Positions 6,570-9,038 of a stretch of 9,038 bases of DNA are shown one piece after another (position 1 is the stretch's first letter; each line of letters begins with the position of its first letter). Origin of the DNA: JBFKOL01 sp041628815 (GTDB lineage: Bacteria > Bacteroidota > Bacteroidia > Chitinophagales > Saprospiraceae); contig JBFKOL010000164.1 of NCBI GenBank assembly GCA_041628815.1, positions 1-9,038 on the forward strand. The letters are read 5' to 3'. The position numbers were made by a program, and so were the translations under genes. The notes beneath the pieces are model-generated. The model was not told where the DNA came from and made no database searches. It saw only the letters and a program-made list of their open reading frames with translations.

Positions 6570-6896
6570 TTAAGCGAGCTTGATATATTCGTTTTCCAAT
6601 TTAACATTGAAGTTGATTTCTGCCTTAAGCGCTCTAAAGACACGAATGATCGTATCAATGGTAGCACTGTTCGCATTATTCTCAAGTTTAGAGATTTGAG
6701 CTTTCTTGACGCCTACAATCTCACCTAGTTGTTCTTGTGTCAACTTTCTTTCCTTGCGAGCTTGTTTGATCATGCGACCAATAATATCCATTCTGAGTTC
6801 ATATTCGTAATCATCACGTTGTTGAGTACCGACTTCTCCGATGAATTCATTCTTCATTTCGTCTAAGGAGTAGGTTTTAATCTTTTTTGTTGCCAT
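6570..6896 (-). CDS. higA: HigA-type antitoxin, XRE-family helix-turn-helix
   Basis: This 108-residue protein starts at the ATG at 6896, 6 bp after the stop of the toxin gene. Residues 40-90 form an XRE helix-turn-helix: ARKERKLTQEQLGEIVG, then KKAQISKLENNANS, with the recognition helix at about 64-72. The N-terminal 35 residues are acidic and probably contact the toxin. The family neutralises its partner toxin and represses its own operon. The toxin-before-antitoxin order is the one usual for HigBA. It ends at TAA 6572-6570 with no clear terminator nearby. The symbol follows family and order; orthology to a particular higA is not shown. Confidence 0.88.
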   Translation of the reverse strand: MATKKIKTYSLDEMKNEFIGEVGTQQRDDYEYELRMDIIGRMIKQARKERKLTQEQLGEIVGVKKAQISKLENNANSATIDTIIRVFRALKAEINFNVKLENEYIKLA

Positions 6897-6902
6897 TACG
6901 AT

Positions 6903-7235
6903 TTATTTGTTATCGAAATATTCCTGTTTGAGCTTTTCAGCTCTTTTAATCTCTTTAGGAGGAGTTTTTTGTGATTTCTTGATGAATCCATGGGTAGCAA
7001 TTACCAATGTATCCTCCGGTGTGGATTTATCCCAAAATGCTAATAAACGATTCTGTTTACCGAGGTATTTACTTCTAAATTCCCAAATTTCTCCATTGAG
7101 TTTTTTGAAAAGTTTAGGGTCGTTATTTTGCTCAGCTAAATCGACTATGTACAGCAATTTCTCAGCTGACTTCCTATCAAGACTGGTTAAAAACTCCCTT
7201 GCATCTTCTAAAAACCGTGTTTTGAAGTTCCTCAA
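6903..7235 (-). CDS. higB: HigB/RelE-superfamily toxin (phage-derived Gp49-like family)
   Basis: The 110-residue basic protein belongs to the RelE superfamily group of ribosome-dependent mRNA interferases. The hallmark order is visible: an N-terminal helix (FLEDAREFLTSLD, 8-20), NGEIWEFR (47-54), the strand RLLAFWDK (63-70), and THGFIKKSQKTP (81-92) followed by the KEI-RAE helix. These match the HigB-like/Gp49 pattern, including the conserved GFIKK-QKTP block. The only usable start is a TTG at 7235: the in-frame stop upstream is close (within about 21 bases), no ATG intervenes, and homologues usually begin just here. A weak start is consistent with low toxin expression. The antitoxin follows on the same strand. 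Confidence 0.88.
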   Translation of the reverse strand: MRNFKTRFLEDAREFLTSLDRKSAEKLLYIVDLAEQNNDPKLFKKLNGEIWEFRSKYLGKQNRLLAFWDKSTPEDTLVIATHGFIKKSQKTPPKEIKRAEKLKQEYFDNK

Positions 7236-7673
7236 AGTGGTTTTAAGGACAAGTTAAGAGTTTCTATATTTGGAAACAATATAATATGAAAGATTTTTGC
7301 CGATGAGTTGTGATCTGGTGGAGTACAACTTGCATATATACGCCTAAATCGTTCTGATTATGTCCTGCTTAAGGCATATATGCGCCATTGACATTTGTAT
7401 TTTCGAACTTATATCATTTACGGACATAGCGTATCAAACGTGTCAAATTTTAAAATATTCACTTCGACTAGTTTTCCCCAATAGCATTCTTATAATACTT
7501 AATCTTGGTATTGACTTAGAATGGAATACACTGGTTTAGGAGTCATAGTCATGTTGCATACTTGTGAAGTGGTCTTATCGGGATAGGTAGATTTAGAAGA
7601 GCTTATCAGGGCCTACACGAGGTACTAGGAAGGGAGGGTCAAATGAGATGAATCAGAGAAGCTCAAAACCCAT
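7236..7673. other. AT-rich intergenic stretch with two related palindromes
   Basis: No convincing gene is seen on either strand across about 440 bp. The stretch holds the probable promoter side of the higBA operon (right side) and the 3' flank of the propeller gene. Structure seen: a 6-bp inverted repeat AGTTGT/ACAACT (7306-7311, 7325-7330), and GCATATATAC (7332-7341) followed by the perfect 10-bp palindrome GCATATATGC (7374-7383). No intrinsic terminator for the propeller gene is seen. An exact TAnnTTTG element for higBA was not found. Confidence 0.6.
7332..7383. promoter_or_regulatory. Pair of AT-rich palindromes spaced 42 bp, possible operator
   Basis: GCATATATAC at 7332 and the perfect palindrome GCATATATGC at 7374 differ at one base and begin 42 bp apart, close to four helical turns. 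They lie 97-148 bp upstream of the higB start on its upstream side. Autorepression by the XRE antitoxin is a family property, so an operator here is possible, though the distance is larger than usual. Confidence 0.3.
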
Positions 7674-9038
7674 CTACAATTCCGGCACATACATCCAGAA
7701 GTTGGCTATACTCGAAGGGTAGTGCAGATACGCCCTGTTGCCTATGGTAAAAAGATGGTACACTATATTACCTCGAATCACAGGAATTGGGCCGATTTCT
7801 TTCCAGCCTCCTAAAAATCCTGCCTCCGGATCAAATTGCCATAGTACGAGTTCATCATTTCCATCAGCTATCACGACATAGCCAAACGGATCAAGCCCAA
7901 AGCCAAAAAGCACCCGGTCTGTTAATGAAATCGCCGGAAAATCTTCCATTCGCTGCCATTGGGCATCCGTTGACTTTGTTGGATCGAATGCATAGAGTCT
8001 ATTTGACCCTTGTAATTCATCCAGCGAAACAATACCCTCAACAACCTCTCCAGCTGCTTCATTGGGGAGTGGGGATTCTCTTGGACAAGGAAGACCAAGT
8101 CCAACATACCCCATATCTCCTATAACAAATGCCATCAATTTGAAATTATTGAAATCAGGATAGGGATCTAAAGGCCGTATTTCCATTGGATTGAATTCAA
8201 GCATGAAGGATGAACAATTCCTGTCCATCCCGCAAATTTCAGGGTTTGTTTGAGATCCTACGATGACTTCAGTGATCATTTCACCACCTAATATGTAAGG
8301 CTGATCATTGATTTGGAGGGAAGTGGCGTCTGTCTGCCTGCCGAGACTGATACCGCTTTCGTAGCTGAAGCGCTCGGCCTGGATATCATAAACCATACTG
8401 CCTTTGTAGTAACAGTAGCATAAATAATAGAGGCCTCCAGGATCTGCTTCAACCGTCCTAAAAGATCCGCATGCGGGACATAGCGATCCGGGACATAGCG
8501 TACATACCTCTTCAAAAGTAATATCACTACTTCCAACACTAGTGCCGGCAGATATTTCTCCTGTTTTGCCACAGTGTCTGAGCGACGTAATTCCCGAAGA
8601 AATATAAATCTTGTCTTCATACTGGAATTGAACAGACCTGGCCAAACTCATACTGTCTACCTCAGCAAATTCTGTCCACTGATCCAATTTTGAGTCGTAT
8701 TTATGAACAGTGGATATATTCTTATTCAGGAATGAATTTTCTTCATTTATAAACCCAATATCAGCTGAATTAAAACTTACTGGTTTATCCTTTCTTGGTC
8801 TTCCTGGCACATCGTCTCTTTGCTCCCAAAGTCCACCTTCTACCGTGGTAAATGAATACTGATCGATATACGTAGGATTGCTTTGAGGGTTCAACACGAC
8901 TTGCAGAAAATAGCTTGAATTGCAATCTACAGGTAGTGTTACCTCAAACAATCCTGTAGAATTCGGATTCTCCCCCACTATCAGTGTCCCATTTCCTACT
9001 GTGGGTGTGAGGTTATTTACATCCGTTGAATAAACCAC
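7674..9038 (-). CDS. Kelch-type beta-propeller protein, C-terminal part (5' partial)
   Basis: The gene runs off the right edge; 454 residues and the stop (TAG at 7676-7674) are visible. Residues 1-68 look like the end of an Ig/FN3-like domain (strands ending YSFTTVEGG). From about 70 a propeller follows, with blade ends at 112-127 (VHKYDSKLDQWTEF), 214-230, 278-296, 347-368 (LYAFDPTKSTDAQWQRM), 397-419 (LWQFDPEAGFLGGWKEIG) and 446-454 (NFWMYVPEL). This suggests six blades, with the ring closed by the first and last strands. A cysteine-rich insert at 156-209 (Cys156, 179, 182, 187, 190, 207, 209) interrupts blades 1-2. No sorting domain follows, since the protein ends at the last blade. It is probably secreted or surface-exposed, inferred from the domain type. 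Ligand or enzyme activity is unknown. Confidence 0.8.
   Translation of the reverse strand: MVYSTDVNNLTPTVGNGTLIVGENPNSTGLFEVTLPVDCNSSYFLQVVLNPQSNPTYIDQYSFTTVEGGLWEQRDDVPGRPRKDKPVSFNSADIGFINEENSFLNKNISTVHKYDSKLDQWTEFAEVDSMSLARSVQFQYEDKIYISSGITSLRHCGKTGEISAGTSVGSSDITFEEVCTLCPGSLCPACGSFRTVEADPGGLYYLCYCYYKGSMVYDIQAERFSYESGISLGRQTDATSLQINDQPYILGGEMITEVIVGSQTNPEICGMDRNCSSFMLEFNPMEIRPLDPYPDFNNFKLMAFVIGDMGYVGLGLPCPRESPLPNEAAGEVVEGIVSLDELQGSNRLYAFDPTKSTDAQWQRMEDFPAISLTDRVLFGFGLDPFGYVVIADGNDELVLWQFDPEAGFLGGWKEIGPIPVIRGNIVYHLFTIGNRAYLHYPSSIANFWMYVPEL
8474..8500. repeat. In-frame 15-bp period duplication inside the propeller gene
   Basis: CGGGACATAGCG occurs at 8474-8485 and again at 8489-8500, a period of 15 bp. 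On the coding strand this yields the tandem CPGSLCPAC, placing cysteines 182, 187 and 190 in a repeated five-residue spacing. It looks like a recent small duplication that added a CxxC-type unit. Confidence 0.85.

Noticed and set aside
6491..6728. Open frames on both strands overlapping the antitoxin gene.
   Set aside because: They lie out of frame with, or antisense to, a clear XRE-family gene and lack any domain pattern.
7422..8502. The 12-mer GGACATAGCGTA occurs at 7422-7433 and again at 8491-8502.
   Set aside because: One or more 12-bp exact matches are expected by chance in 9 kb, and the two places share no flanking similarity.
1..9038. CRISPR arrays, rRNA genes, transposases or integrases.
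   Set aside because: No regular spaced repeats, rRNA signatures or recombinase motifs are visible in any frame.

Overview
The window looks like chromosomal DNA of a Bacteroidota bacterium, most likely of the Cytophagales type. The evidence is the gene order (mutL tail, two rhomboids, an endonuclease/exonuclease/phosphatase gene, then cysS), the lack of clear Shine-Dalgarno sequences, a TAnnTTTG-like -7 promoter element before cysS, the acidic tail on the second rhomboid, and a large Kelch/propeller protein of a secreted kind. Species cannot be told from the sequence.

Region 1 (1-5331, plus strand) is a compact housekeeping block. It holds the C-terminal end of MutL, two rhomboid-family intramembrane proteases in tandem, a membrane-anchored endonuclease/exonuclease/phosphatase-family protein, cysteinyl-tRNA synthetase, and an M28/glutaminyl-cyclase-like zinc lipoprotein that overlaps the end of cysS. 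Spacings are small (2, 34, 8, 36 and -16 bp), so one or two operons are likely. A convergent minus-strand gene of unknown function (5338-5664) follows after 6 bp.

Region 2 (5665-6134) is a junction. It contains an 8-bp tandem repeat (GGTGATGT), a truncated tRNA-like sequence sharing a 19-bp run with the T-arm region of the nearby tRNA, a short open frame resembling the first residues of a GIY-YIG nuclease (weak), an intact tRNA with a CAU anticodon (probably tRNA-Ile2), and a strong intrinsic terminator.

Region 3 (6135-7673) is visibly AT-richer and accessory in nature. It carries a small, probably decaying minus-strand ORF, a HigB/HigA-type toxin-antitoxin pair on the minus strand, and about 440 bp with no gene but with two near-identical AT-rich palindromes 42 bp apart.

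Region 4 (7674-9038, minus strand) is the C-terminal 454 residues of a large Kelch-type beta-propeller protein. It is cut by the window edge and has an unusual cysteine-rich insert built partly from a 15-bp in-frame duplication.

The main points of interest are the tRNA/tRNA-remnant boundary with toxin-antitoxin genes next to it, the cysteine-rich propeller insert, and the tandem octamer in front of the orphan gene. I see no clear evidence of a wholly new multi-gene system.
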